Shown: positions 25,400 through 33,161 of the stretch, piece by piece
How positions within the stretch are numbered: position 1 is the stretch's first letter
How the letters are laid out: every line of letters begins with the position of its first letter
NCBI GenBank assembly: GCA_024402735.1
Contig: JAKSTE010000001.1
Location: forward strand, 1 to 45,623
Length of the DNA stretch: 45,623 nt
Source of the DNA: Alphaproteobacteria bacterium
GTDB lineage: Bacteria; Pseudomonadota; Alphaproteobacteria; Rs-D84
Direction: 5' to 3'
Made by a program: the position numbers and the translations under genes
The notes under the pieces: model-generated
What the model saw: only the letters and a program-made list of their open reading frames with translations
The model's database searches: none
What the model was told of the DNA's origin: nothing

Positions 25400-25928
25400 T
25401 TAATAATGATTTACACATGTTGTTACATTTTGTATCACAAGACGAATCAGTAACAGTGTTTGAGGTATATCTAAAGCCGTCTAATGTAAAATCATTACAT
25501 TTGCATCCAAGAATGTATTTAAAAGGTTGTGCTTCATAATTAATACCGGAGACGATATTTGCCTCAGATATTTTTATACATTTTCCAACTGTAGAATCGT
25601 TTTCACCAAAACATAATTTTTCACATTGTTTATTACATGTTTCGTTGTGTGGGGTGTTTGACTTAAAATCAAAACCATCAACAAGATTCATAGAATTTTT
25701 TACCTTGCACCAACATAATAAATTATAAATAGATACGTCTTCAACAACAATACCGTCTTTTGTATTGGATGTAATATTACGTTCGTATGGCAAACAAAAA
25801 GCACGTTTGTTTGTGTTCTGAATATTAGTGTTATTTTGTGGTAATAAAGTTTTTGATATTAAGACAAACAAAACAGTCCATACTAAGAAAATGATTAAAA
25901 ATAATAAAGTTTTCTTTTTTGTATCCAT
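25392..25928 (-). CDS. Membrane-anchored Cys-rich protein with an internal duplication
   Basis: The 178-residue protein has an N-terminal membrane anchor (about residues 8-29) and an exported domain with about 17 Cys. Two copies of one unit are visible: LLCWCKVKNSMNLVDGFDFKSNT then C-x3-C-x3-C, and LGCKCNDFTLDGFRYTSNT then C-x3-C-x3-C. The shared pattern is CxC, a Gly-Phe turn, SNT, and a closing triplet of Cys, which suggests disulfide-stabilised repeats in the periplasm. I do not recognise the family. It lies 19 bases after ileS and overlaps nth. Confidence 0.75.
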   Translation of the reverse strand: MDTKKKTLLFLIIFLVWTVLFVLISKTLLPQNNTNIQNTNKRAFCLPYERNITSNTKDGIVVEDVSIYNLLCWCKVKNSMNLVDGFDFKSNTPHNETCNKQCEKLCFGENDSTVGKCIKISEANIVSGINYEAQPFKYILGCKCNDFTLDGFRYTSNTVTDSSCDTKCNNMCKSLLND

Positions 25929-25947
25929 TTTTCTCTCTCCATAATAA

Positions 25948-28900
25948 TTATATTTTACTAATGTTTATAGCTAGTTTATGCCCTTCTATATCAATAGAAA
26001 ACATATCTGCTTTGCCTGCTTGCATGTCTACTATTAAAGCATCGTGCATAATACGCTCTTTGTGTACATTAATAGCATCAGATAAAACATCATCTGTATT
26101 ATATACCATTTTTATTCTGTCTGATACATCAAAATTAGCAGCTTTACGAGAATCTTGTATAAAACGCAAAGCGTCATTTACCAAACCTTCTGCTATCAAA
26201 TCAGAACTTACTTCTGTGTTCAATATAACTACAGCGGTGTTGTCAGGCAAACTGGCTCCATTAACGTTTTCTTTTACGGTTAATCGATTTTCAAATTCAT
26301 CAGAATTTAAAACAAAATCACCAACCATCAATTTATCTTCTTTTAAAGAATATTTTCCTTGTTTTACAGCAGGTATTATATCTTTTAAAGCTCCGCCTAA
26401 ACGAGCGCCTATTTTTGGTGTGATTAGATAAATAAAAGAATCCGCTACACTATGTATATCTGCGATAAACTTTACATCTTTTACGTTTAGTTCATCACGA
26501 ATAATGTCTGTATATTCAGACATGTTTACGCCAGCAATAGTTACATCTTTTAAAGGTAGACGGTTACGTAATTTATATTGTTCGCGTAATTGCTTTCCGA
26601 CAGATACAATCATTTGAACTTTACGCATGTCTTCAACGATGTTTTTGTTTGTGTTCTTTGCTTCTGGCCAAGATTCTAAATGAACAGATTCTTTACCAGT
26701 TAGATTCTTATATATATATTCTGATATAAATGGAGCGAAAGGAGCTAAACATTTACATAATGTAACTAATACATTATAAAGTGTTTCAAAAGCCGTTTTG
26801 TCTTCGTTCCAAAATCTATCACGATTACGACGTATGTACCAGTTGTTCAAAATATCTAAGAATCTAATAAATTCTTTTATAGCTATATCTGGTTTGTATT
26901 CTTCCAGTGATTTTGTTGTTGTAGAAATCAATTCGTTTAATTCAGACAATATATATTTATCTAATAAATTATCTGATTCTGAATATTCTTTGTCTACAGT
27001 TATATGCCCTGCATTAGCATACAATGTGAAGAAGTGATAAGCGTTCCATAAAGGTGTAAGTATTGTTTTTATTGTATCGTTAAATACTTTACCTTCTTTA
27101 TCAACTAATACAGGTTCTGCTTTCATAAAGTTACTGCCTTGTATAAATAAACGAACAGCGTCTGCACCATATTGTTCCAATTGTTCAGAAGGATCTACAA
27201 AGTTGTGTAATGATTTAGAAAACTTACGTTTTTGTTCGTCCATAATCATACCGTTTGCAGATACAACCTTGAATGCTGGTTTATCAAATAAAGCAACAGC
27301 CATAACCATTAAAGAATAAAACCAACCACGTGTTTGGTCTTGTCCTTCGATTATGTAGTTTGCCGGAAAATTAGCTTCGAATTTTTCTTTGTTTTCAAAA
27401 GGATAATGTAATGAAGCAAAAGGCATAGACCCGGATTCAAACCAACAATCTAATACGTCTGTTATACGTTTCCAACCGTCTTTTTGTAAAGCGTCTAATG
27501 TTGGACGATGTAAATCTTTTATTTCTACACCAAAGAAATCTTCAATTTCTTTTATAGATCCAAAGATTTTATACTCACCATCTTTTTCCCAAATTGGTAA
27601 TGGTACTCCCCAGAATCTATTACGAGAAATACCCCATGGACGAACGTTTTCTATCCATGCCATAAAACGATTTCCTGCAGATGTCCATGTTGTTTCGTTC
27701 TTTGTTATTTCAACTAAACGATCACGTATTTTAGGAACATCTATATACCATGCATCTGTTGCTCTATAGATTAATTTTTCTTTACTGCGTGGTCCATAAG
27801 GATAGCTGTGTTTGTGTTGGTCTTTTTTTACTAAACGACCATTTGTTTTTAACCAATCTATAATTTTTGGGTTTGCTTCAAATATGTTTTGTTCGGCCCA
27901 ATCTAAAACAGATTTATCAAAATTACCATAATCATCAACATTTAAAATAACAGGAAATTTAGGATCTAAATTTTTTGCCGCTAAATAATCGTCTTCACCA
28001 AATGCTGGGGCTATATGAACTATGCCTGTTCCGTCTCCATCAGATACATAAGCTGCAGATATAATTTGGTGTAATAAAGGATCTTGTCCAGCATAATAAT
28101 TAAATATAGGTTTGTAATGTATACCAACCAAATCTTTACCAGAAACAGTATTTAATATTTCTGAATTAGTAAATACTTTATCATACGCTTTCAAACGAGA
28201 CTCTGCTAACACGTATACACTACCATCTTCGTGTTTTACACGAACATAAGTCATGTTTGGGTTAACAGCCAAAGCAGAGTTTGCTGGTAATGTCCATGGT
28301 GTTGTTGTCCATGCGATAGCTTTATCACCATTGTCTAATTCAAACCATACTGTTACTGTATCATCGACAACATCTTGATATTCAGAAGAAGCTTCTGAAT
28401 TAGAAAGTACTGTACCTAATTTCCAATCAAAAGGGTTTACTTTAAAATCTTTATAAAGCAAACCTTTGTCATACAGTTGTTTTAAAGCCCATATAACAGA
28501 TTCCATATAGTTAGTATCCATTGTGCGGTAACCAAATTTATCACCACCATCAACCCAACGACCAACCCTTTCTATAAAATGTAACCATTCTTTTGTATAA
28601 GTAGTAACATCTGTACGACACATTTCACAGAAAGCATCTATACCGTCTTCTGCAACTATATTTTTTGCTGTTCTGTTTTGTTTTTTTTCTACAGATGCTT
28701 CAGCTGGCAATCCATGACAATCCCATCCTAATTCACGTACAACATATTCTCCGCGCATAGTATGAAAACGACCAATCATATCTTTAATAGCAGATACTCC
28801 TAAATGTCCCCAATGAGGTAAACCGTTAGCAAAAGGAGGTCCGTCATAAAAATTAAAAGGGTGTCCTAATTTAGTCTTATTCAAACTTTTATGAAAAGTG

Positions 28901-28980
28901 TCATCTTCGCGCCAAAAATCTATGATTTTATGCTCTATTTCAGAGAAATTAGCTTTTGGATCTGTTTTTGGGTATGTCAT
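25948..28980 (-). CDS. ileS: Isoleucine--tRNA ligase, eukaryote-like type (IleRS2)
   Basis: Class I synthetase of 1010 residues. It belongs to the eukaryote-like branch: it begins TYPKTDPKANFSEIEHKIIDFWRE, carries the HIGH-type motif as HWGH in GLPHWGHL, has WDCHGLPAE soon after, and lacks the C-terminal zinc finger of the common bacterial enzyme. The KMSKS loop reads KFSKS. The editing domain region AWTTTPWTLPANSALAV is intact. The start ATG at 28980 is chosen because MTYPKTD is the family N-terminus and AAAAGG lies before it; an upstream frame extension to 29028 runs through the leader hairpin. The leader has features of a ribosome-mediated attenuator, so expression probably responds to charged tRNA-Ile. 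This branch is often mupirocin-tolerant. Confidence 0.95.
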   Translation of the reverse strand: MTYPKTDPKANFSEIEHKIIDFWREDDTFHKSLNKTKLGHPFNFYDGPPFANGLPHWGHLGVSAIKDMIGRFHTMRGEYVVRELGWDCHGLPAEASVEKKQNRTAKNIVAEDGIDAFCEMCRTDVTTYTKEWLHFIERVGRWVDGGDKFGYRTMDTNYMESVIWALKQLYDKGLLYKDFKVNPFDWKLGTVLSNSEASSEYQDVVDDTVTVWFELDNGDKAIAWTTTPWTLPANSALAVNPNMTYVRVKHEDGSVYVLAESRLKAYDKVFTNSEILNTVSGKDLVGIHYKPIFNYYAGQDPLLHQIISAAYVSDGDGTGIVHIAPAFGEDDYLAAKNLDPKFPVILNVDDYGNFDKSVLDWAEQNIFEANPKIIDWLKTNGRLVKKDQHKHSYPYGPRSKEKLIYRATDAWYIDVPKIRDRLVEITKNETTWTSAGNRFMAWIENVRPWGISRNRFWGVPLPIWEKDGEYKIFGSIKEIEDFFGVEIKDLHRPTLDALQKDGWKRITDVLDCWFESGSMPFASLHYPFENKEKFEANFPANYIIEGQDQTRGWFYSLMVMAVALFDKPAFKVVSANGMIMDEQKRKFSKSLHNFVDPSEQLEQYGADAVRLFIQGSNFMKAEPVLVDKEGKVFNDTIKTILTPLWNAYHFFTLYANAGHITVDKEYSESDNLLDKYILSELNELISTTTKSLEEYKPDIAIKEFIRFLDILNNWYIRRNRDRFWNEDKTAFETLYNVLVTLCKCLAPFAPFISEYIYKNLTGKESVHLESWPEAKNTNKNIVEDMRKVQMIVSVGKQLREQYKLRNRLPLKDVTIAGVNMSEYTDIIRDELNVKDVKFIADIHSVADSFIYLITPKIGARLGGALKDIIPAVKQGKYSLKEDKLMVGDFVLNSDEFENRLTVKENVNGASLPDNTAVVILNTEVSSDLIAEGLVNDALRFIQDSRKAANFDVSDRIKMVYNTDDVLSDAINVHKERIMHDALIVDMQAGKADMFSIDIEGHKLAINISKI

Positions 28981-28999
28981 AATTTTAAACCTTTTATAT

Positions 29000-29048
29000 A
29001 AAAAACGGCGCTCACGCGCCCCAGCCACCGCTAAAGCGCAGAGCTGTT
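29000..29048 (-). promoter_or_regulatory. Attenuator of ileS: terminator hairpin with competing segment
   Basis: On the minus strand GGCGC-GTGA-GCGCC (29020-29007) is followed by G and six T, a Rho-independent terminator placed between the promoter and the ileS start. Upstream, TGCGC (29040-29036) can pair with GCGCG (29019-29015), which would break the terminator stem. Together with the Ile-rich leader peptide ending at 29049, this is the layout of a translation-controlled attenuator. Confidence 0.7.
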
Positions 29049-29078
29049 TTATCTAATAATTATTATCTTTTTGTTCAT
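29049..29078 (-). CDS. Putative ileS leader peptide MNKKIIIIR
   Basis: Nine codons plus TAA: ATG AAC AAA AAG ATA ATA ATT ATT AGA TAA. Four Ile codons in a row, using both ATA and ATT, lie just ahead of the competing hairpin and terminator and about 70 bases before ileS. The -10 of the predicted promoter is only about seven bases from the ATG, so the message may be leaderless, as described for the trpL leader of Sinorhizobium. No Shine-Dalgarno sequence is seen. The gene is too short to prove by composition; the run of cognate codons is the evidence. Confidence 0.65.
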   Translation of the reverse strand: MNKKIIIIR

Positions 29079-29085
29079 GGATATA

Positions 29086-29114
29086 TTTATACAATGAAAA
29101 ACACGAAATATCAA
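29086..29114 (-). promoter_or_regulatory. Promoter of the ileS leader transcript
   Basis: On the minus strand -35 TTGATA (29114-29109) and -10 TATAAA (29091-29086) with a 17-base spacer. Transcription would begin at or next to the ATG of the leader peptide. Confidence 0.65.
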
Positions 29115-29142
29115 GCTGATTCAATTCTTTTTTATAAATTTG

Positions 29143-29170
29143 TTGACAAAACAAAACATTCTGTCATAAT
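29143..29170 (+). promoter_or_regulatory. Strong promoter of two small genes
   Basis: A perfect TTGACA (29143-29148) and CATAAT (29165-29170) with 16-base spacing, among the best consensus matches in the window. It starts transcription about 16 bases before the ATG at 29193 and so decides the start of that gene. Confidence 0.8.
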
Positions 29171-29192
29171 CAGCAGGCAAAAAAGGTTATAT

Positions 29193-29459
29193 ATGTCAAT
29201 AGTGTCAGAAAAAGATTTTGAAATTTTATCTAACAGGATAAAGGAAGATACTTTATCTGTTGTTGCTGATGCAACTTGTCAGATGTATCGTACAAAGAAA
29301 AACGATATGGGAATAATTGTTTCTAAAGACAAAAACAATAAGGTGTTAAAAGTAATAGTTTCTGGCAAAGGATTAAAATTATTTGAAAACGAATATGCTG
29401 AAAAGCTAGCTAAAATTTGTGAACAGCGTATAAAAGCAGTTAAACAAAATATAAAATAG
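29193..29459 (+). CDS. Small cytoplasmic protein of unknown function (88 aa)
   Basis: No family is recognised. The protein begins MSIVSEKDFEILSNRIKED and is soluble, Lys-rich and without signal or membrane segment. A predicted beta-hairpin region (MGIIVSKDKNNKVLKVIVSG) is followed by a helix (LKLFENEYAEKLAKICEQRIKAVKQ). The frame can be extended upstream to 29094, but the promoter lies inside that extension, so 29193 is the start. It ends in TAG, and the AGGAGG that overlaps the stop serves the next gene. Both small genes form a two-gene operon divergent from ileS. Confidence 0.7.
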   Translation: MSIVSEKDFEILSNRIKEDTLSVVADATCQMYRTKKNDMGIIVSKDKNNKVLKVIVSGKGLKLFENEYAEKLAKICEQRIKAVKQNIK

Positions 29460-29470
29460 GAGGTATATCC

Positions 29471-29617
29471 ATGTGTACATGGCAAGAATGTTGTTATAGA
29501 TCAATAAAACATGGATTTAATACTTGTCCTATATGTGGTACAGTCTTAAACGAAGCAGCTGCTCTTCAGGAAAAACAAGAAAAATTAAATAGATTATCTG
29601 CAGAACACCAAAGATAA
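29471..29617 (+). CDS. Small zinc-ribbon protein (48 aa)
   Basis: A 48-residue protein, MCTWQECCYRSIKHGFNTCPICG followed by a helical Gln/Glu/Lys tail (ALQEKQEKLNRLSAEHQR). The Cys pairs (a CC or C-x4-CC at the N-terminus, and CPIC) form a likely zinc site with a short coiled coil behind it. A full AGGAGG lies seven bases before the ATG, a strong ribosome binding site in this window. The function is unknown; an adaptor or nucleic-acid contact is possible. Confidence 0.7.
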   Translation: MCTWQECCYRSIKHGFNTCPICGTVLNEAAALQEKQEKLNRLSAEHQR

Positions 29618-29643
29618 TATATTGATAAAAAAGTAATGAAAAA

Positions 29644-29668
29644 GCCGGTAAATACCGGTATTTTTTAT
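29644..29668. terminator. Bidirectional terminator after the zinc-ribbon gene and tRNA-Thr
   Basis: GCCGGT-AAAT-ACCGGT (29644-29659) followed by ATTTTTT on the plus strand, and by CTTTTTCATTACTTTTTT on the minus strand. It has the same core as the element at 6872. Confidence 0.85.
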
Positions 29669-29670
29669 TG

Positions 29671-29746
29671 TGGTGCCGGAAACAGGAGTCGGACCTGCGA
29701 CCTTTGCATTACGAATGCACTGCTCTACCAACTGAGCTATTCCGGC
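29671..29746 (-). tRNA. tRNA-Thr (CGU)
   Basis: The 76-base cloverleaf with encoded CCA has a perfect 7-bp acceptor stem GCCGGAA/TTCCGGC and anticodon loop TTCGTAA, so the anticodon is CGU (reads ACG). It closely resembles E. coli thrW through the D and anticodon arms. The T loop is TCCGACT, with C in place of the nearly universal U at position 55. It is transcribed toward the shared terminator at 29644. Confidence 0.93.
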
Positions 29747-29827
29747 GTTCCTGAAAGAATATAATATATATTTTTTATGTTTTCCATATTTTATTATTTT
29801 GATATTTATAAAAAAAGACGAAATTTT

Positions 29828-31477
29828 CTAGTTAGAACTTTTTATTTTATGTAAAACAACCATTATACCAGCTGGTGTTATACCTGGTATTCTTGATAAA
29901 GCAGCAATGTTTTCAGGACGGGGTTTTGTTAGTTTTTCTATTAGCTCGTTTGTTAAACCAGATAAAGATTTATAATTCATATTTGCTGGTATTTTTAACT
30001 CCAAATCACGTTTATATGTTGCGATCTCTCTTTCATTACGAGCAATGTATCCAGCATAAAATTTATCGTTTTCTACAGCTATAGTTTCTTTTAAATCTTT
30101 TATTTTTTTATGCCATTCTGGTGTTATTAATTTTAACCTTTCTGCTATATTACCAAGGCGTATAATCGCATTATCTGCACGTATATTTAGTCTGTATTCG
30201 GCACGTGATGTAAACATACGATATGGTTCGTCTACACCTAATGTTGTTATATCATCAATTAATACACCAATCATAGAGTTTGTTCTGTCTAGTACCAAAA
30301 TATCTTCTTTTAATGCATATGCAGCAGCATTTGCGCCTGCTACTAAACCTTGTGCAGCAGCTTCTTCGTATCCACTAGTACCATTAATTTGTCCTGCAAA
30401 AAATAAGCCATTAATATCTTTAGATTCTAAAGTTGTTTTTAATGTTCTTGCATCAATAGCATCATATTCTATTGCATAACCGTATCTTGCTATACGAGCG
30501 TTTTCTAATCCTGGTATTGTTCTTATCCATATATCTTGGATATCTGATCCGAAACTTGTTGATATACCGTTTGGATAGATTAATTCACTATTTAATCCTT
30601 CTGGTTCCAAAAATACATGATGTGTTTTATGTTCTGGAAAACGCATAACTTTATCTTCTAAAGAAGGACAATAACGAGGACCCAACCCACGAATATCACC
30701 ATTGTACATAGGTGCGTTTTTTATATTTTCTCTAATAATATCGTGTGTAGTTTCTGTTGTATGTGTAATAAAACAGTTTTCAGAATATGTATTTGTTAAA
30801 TCGCCATCTGCAAACCAATCATGAGGATTGTCTCCTGGTTGTGTTTCGCATACAGAAAAGTCTATAGAATCACGATATATTCTTGAAGGGGTCCCTGTTT
30901 TTAATCTTAATAATTCAAACCCCGCTTCTTTTAATATATTAGAAATTTTATTGTCGTTATTTTGATATTCACCATTATCCATTAAACGGCCAGATGGAAT
31001 TTTTTCACTTCCGCGTGTTACTAATCCGCCTAAAAAAGTACCTGTTGTTAACACAATAGATTTTGAAGAATATTTATTATTTATAATTCTGTTTTTTAAA
31101 TCTAATTCTTCAACAGGTTCAAATAATACAGTTAAGTTTTCTGTATTATTCAAAATATCCATAACAGCATTATGATATAAATTTCTATCTATTTGGGCTC
31201 TTAAAGCTTGAGTTGCAGCCCCATGTGATGCATTAAGGGTTCTCCAATGAATACCAGATCTGTCTGATGCTTTTGGCATAACCCCGCCCATCGCACACAT
31301 TTCTGCAACCATTTGAGATTTTCCAGGACCTCCTATGCTTGGGTTACAGGACATGGCGCCTATATCAGATTCACGCATTGTTAATAATAGTGTTTTTGCA
31401 CCACGTCTAGCAGATGCAGCGGCTGCTTCTGTACCAGCGTGTCCACCACCAATAACAATAACGTCAAACTCTTGCAT
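29828..31477 (-). CDS. mnmG: tRNA U34 carboxymethylaminomethyl synthase subunit MnmG, shortened
   Basis: FAD-dependent partner of MnmE in wobble-uridine modification. The N-terminal GGGHAGTEAAAASARRGAKTLLLT binds FAD, followed by SCNPSIGGPGKSQMVAEM and RGSEKIPSGRLMDNGEY. The catalytic Cys region GPRYCPSLEDKV and the GQINGTSGYEEAAAQGL motif are intact, as is the C-terminal SRIPGITPAGIMVVL. Total length is 549 instead of about 620-630; the missing part is in the helical domain, where IAVENDKFYAGYIARNE joins what is normally separated by about 70 residues. The gene overlaps fabG by one base. Confidence 0.93.
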   Translation of the reverse strand: MQEFDVIVIGGGHAGTEAAAASARRGAKTLLLTMRESDIGAMSCNPSIGGPGKSQMVAEMCAMGGVMPKASDRSGIHWRTLNASHGAATQALRAQIDRNLYHNAVMDILNNTENLTVLFEPVEELDLKNRIINNKYSSKSIVLTTGTFLGGLVTRGSEKIPSGRLMDNGEYQNNDNKISNILKEAGFELLRLKTGTPSRIYRDSIDFSVCETQPGDNPHDWFADGDLTNTYSENCFITHTTETTHDIIRENIKNAPMYNGDIRGLGPRYCPSLEDKVMRFPEHKTHHVFLEPEGLNSELIYPNGISTSFGSDIQDIWIRTIPGLENARIARYGYAIEYDAIDARTLKTTLESKDINGLFFAGQINGTSGYEEAAAQGLVAGANAAAYALKEDILVLDRTNSMIGVLIDDITTLGVDEPYRMFTSRAEYRLNIRADNAIIRLGNIAERLKLITPEWHKKIKDLKETIAVENDKFYAGYIARNEREIATYKRDLELKIPANMNYKSLSGLTNELIEKLTKPRPENIAALSRIPGITPAGIMVVLHKIKSSN

Positions 31478-32205
31478 TAAAAACGTCCCATTGCACCATT
31501 AACATGGATAACTTGTCCGTTAATATAAGAAGCTTCATCTGATGCCAAGAATACACATACATTAGCAATATCATCAGGAGTTCCAAAACGACCAGCCGGT
31601 ATTTGTTCTAGATATTTCTTTTTTAAGTCTTCTGGTAAAACATCTGTCATAGGTGTTTGTATAAAACCTGGGGCTATAGCGTTAGCTGTAATTCCACGAG
31701 AAGCAACTTCAGCGGCTATGGATTTGGTTAATGCGATTAAACCACCTTTAGAAGCAGCATAGTTTGCTTGGCCTGCTCCACCAATAGCACCAATGATTGA
31801 TGCCATGTTTATAATACGGCCAAAACGATTTTTCATCATTGGTAAAACCGCAGCACGGCATGTTTTAAAAGATGCACGTAAGTTTGTGTTTAATACATTA
31901 TCAAATTGTTCGTCAGACATACGCATTAATAATGTGTCCATAGTTATACCAGCATTATTAATTAATATGTCTAATTTACCTGCTTTTTCTATTGTTTTTG
32001 TTATTAAATCATTTGCGCCAGTTTCTGAAGATAAATCACATGGAATTTTTATAAATTCATCGCCAAATTCTGATTCCATTTTTGCAACATTACGACCAGA
32101 TACAACAACTGTTGCTCCTGCCTCTTTCATTTTTTTTGCAATTGCACCACCAATACCACCCGTTGCACCAGTAATAAGAACAACTTTTTCTTTTAAGTCA
32201 AACAT
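31477..32205 (-). CDS. fabG: 3-oxoacyl-ACP reductase FabG
   Basis: NADPH-dependent reductase of fatty acid elongation, short-chain dehydrogenase family. It has the TGATGGIGGAIA cofactor loop, NNAGITMD, and the catalytic Ser-Tyr-Lys in IINMASIIGAIGGAGQANYAASKGG. The C-terminus ASYINGQVIHVNGAM is typical of FabG. Length 242 residues is normal. It starts two bases after fabD; acpP and fabF, its usual downstream partners, are replaced by mnmG. Confidence 0.95.
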   Translation of the reverse strand: MFDLKEKVVLITGATGGIGGAIAKKMKEAGATVVVSGRNVAKMESEFGDEFIKIPCDLSSETGANDLITKTIEKAGKLDILINNAGITMDTLLMRMSDEQFDNVLNTNLRASFKTCRAAVLPMMKNRFGRIINMASIIGAIGGAGQANYAASKGGLIALTKSIAAEVASRGITANAIAPGFIQTPMTDVLPEDLKKKYLEQIPAGRFGTPDDIANVCVFLASDEASYINGQVIHVNGAMGRF

Positions 32206-32207
32206 AG

Positions 32208-33083
32208 TTATATCTCCAATTTATGTGCGTTAATTTTATCTGTTATACGACTAGCTAACCCAGTTAAAACATTACCTGGACCTATTTCTGTCATGTCATC
32301 TATTCCTAAAGAAACCATGTTTAAAACAGATTCTCTCCAACGAACACCATGGGTCATCTGATATATTAAAGCGTCTTTGATTTCGTTTGTGTCTGTCATA
32401 GATTGTGCTGTTTTATTTGATATAAAAGTTGCTTTAGGTGTTTGTATTTTTACTGTAGATAGTACTTCTTGCATTTTTTCTGCACTATGAATTTGTACTC
32501 TACAATGTACTGGTGCCGACAAGGCAAGAGGCATAACTCTTCTAGCTCCAGCCTCTTTTAATTTTTCCATTACTGGTTCAATAGTTTCTTTCATACCAGA
32601 TATAACAACCTGGCCGGGACAATTATCGTTTGCGACATCAGCATCATATTTAGCACAAATATCTTTTACTGTTTCTATATCTAAACCTAAAACAACAGCC
32701 GTGATTCCAGAACCTGCTGGAGCGGCGTTTTGCATTGCTTCTCCACGAGCTCTTAAAAGTTTTGCCGCATCTGATAAAGATATAGCATCGGCTGCACATA
32801 GAGCTGTGTATTCTCCAAGAGAATGTCCTGCTACATATTCTGGAAGAGGTAATTCAGATGCTCGTAACATAGCTATAGATGTTGCCATAATAGCTGGTTG
32901 AACATTTGCTGTTAATGTTAATTCTTCCATTGGACCATTAAAAATTAATTCTGATAATTTCTGGTTTAAAGCATCATCTACTTCATCAAATACACGTTTA
33001 GCAACAGGGTTGGTTTTATATAATTCATATCCCATTCCAACTGTTTGTGCTCCTTGACCAGGAAATACAAATATAGAAGACAT
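32208..33083 (-). CDS. fabD: Malonyl-CoA:ACP transacylase FabD
   Basis: Loads malonyl groups onto acyl carrier protein. FVFPGQGAQTVGMG at the start, the active-site GHSLGEYTAL near residue 90 with the nucleophile Ser, and the catalytic His in APVHCRVQ. Length 291 residues is slightly short of the usual 310. AAAGGA lies before the ATG and a good promoter upstream. It is first in the fabD-fabG-mnmG operon. Confidence 0.95.
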   Translation of the reverse strand: MSSIFVFPGQGAQTVGMGYELYKTNPVAKRVFDEVDDALNQKLSELIFNGPMEELTLTANVQPAIMATSIAMLRASELPLPEYVAGHSLGEYTALCAADAISLSDAAKLLRARGEAMQNAAPAGSGITAVVLGLDIETVKDICAKYDADVANDNCPGQVVISGMKETIEPVMEKLKEAGARRVMPLALSAPVHCRVQIHSAEKMQEVLSTVKIQTPKATFISNKTAQSMTDTNEIKDALIYQMTHGVRWRESVLNMVSLGIDDMTEIGPGNVLTGLASRITDKINAHKLEI

Positions 33084-33110
33084 ATTAAGTCCTTTGTTGT
33101 GTATGAATTT

Positions 33111-33138
33111 ATTATACTAGTAAAAAAACGCTTCGCAA
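33111..33138 (-). promoter_or_regulatory. Promoter of the fabD-fabG-mnmG operon
   Basis: On the minus strand -35 TTGCGA (33138-33133) and -10 TATAAT (33116-33111) with 16-base spacing, about 28 bases before fabD. Confidence 0.6.
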
Positions 33139-33161
33139 ATATATTCTATTTATAGAAAATA

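Noticed and set aside
28981..29028. Longer ileS start at 29028 (MAGARERRFLYKRFKI)
   Set aside because: These codons come from the attenuator hairpin and T tract; MTYPKTD at 28980 is the family N-terminus with a ribosome binding site.
29094..29192. Upstream extension of the 88-residue gene to 29094
   Set aside because: A near-consensus promoter (29143-29170) lies inside it, so the extension would not be transcribed.
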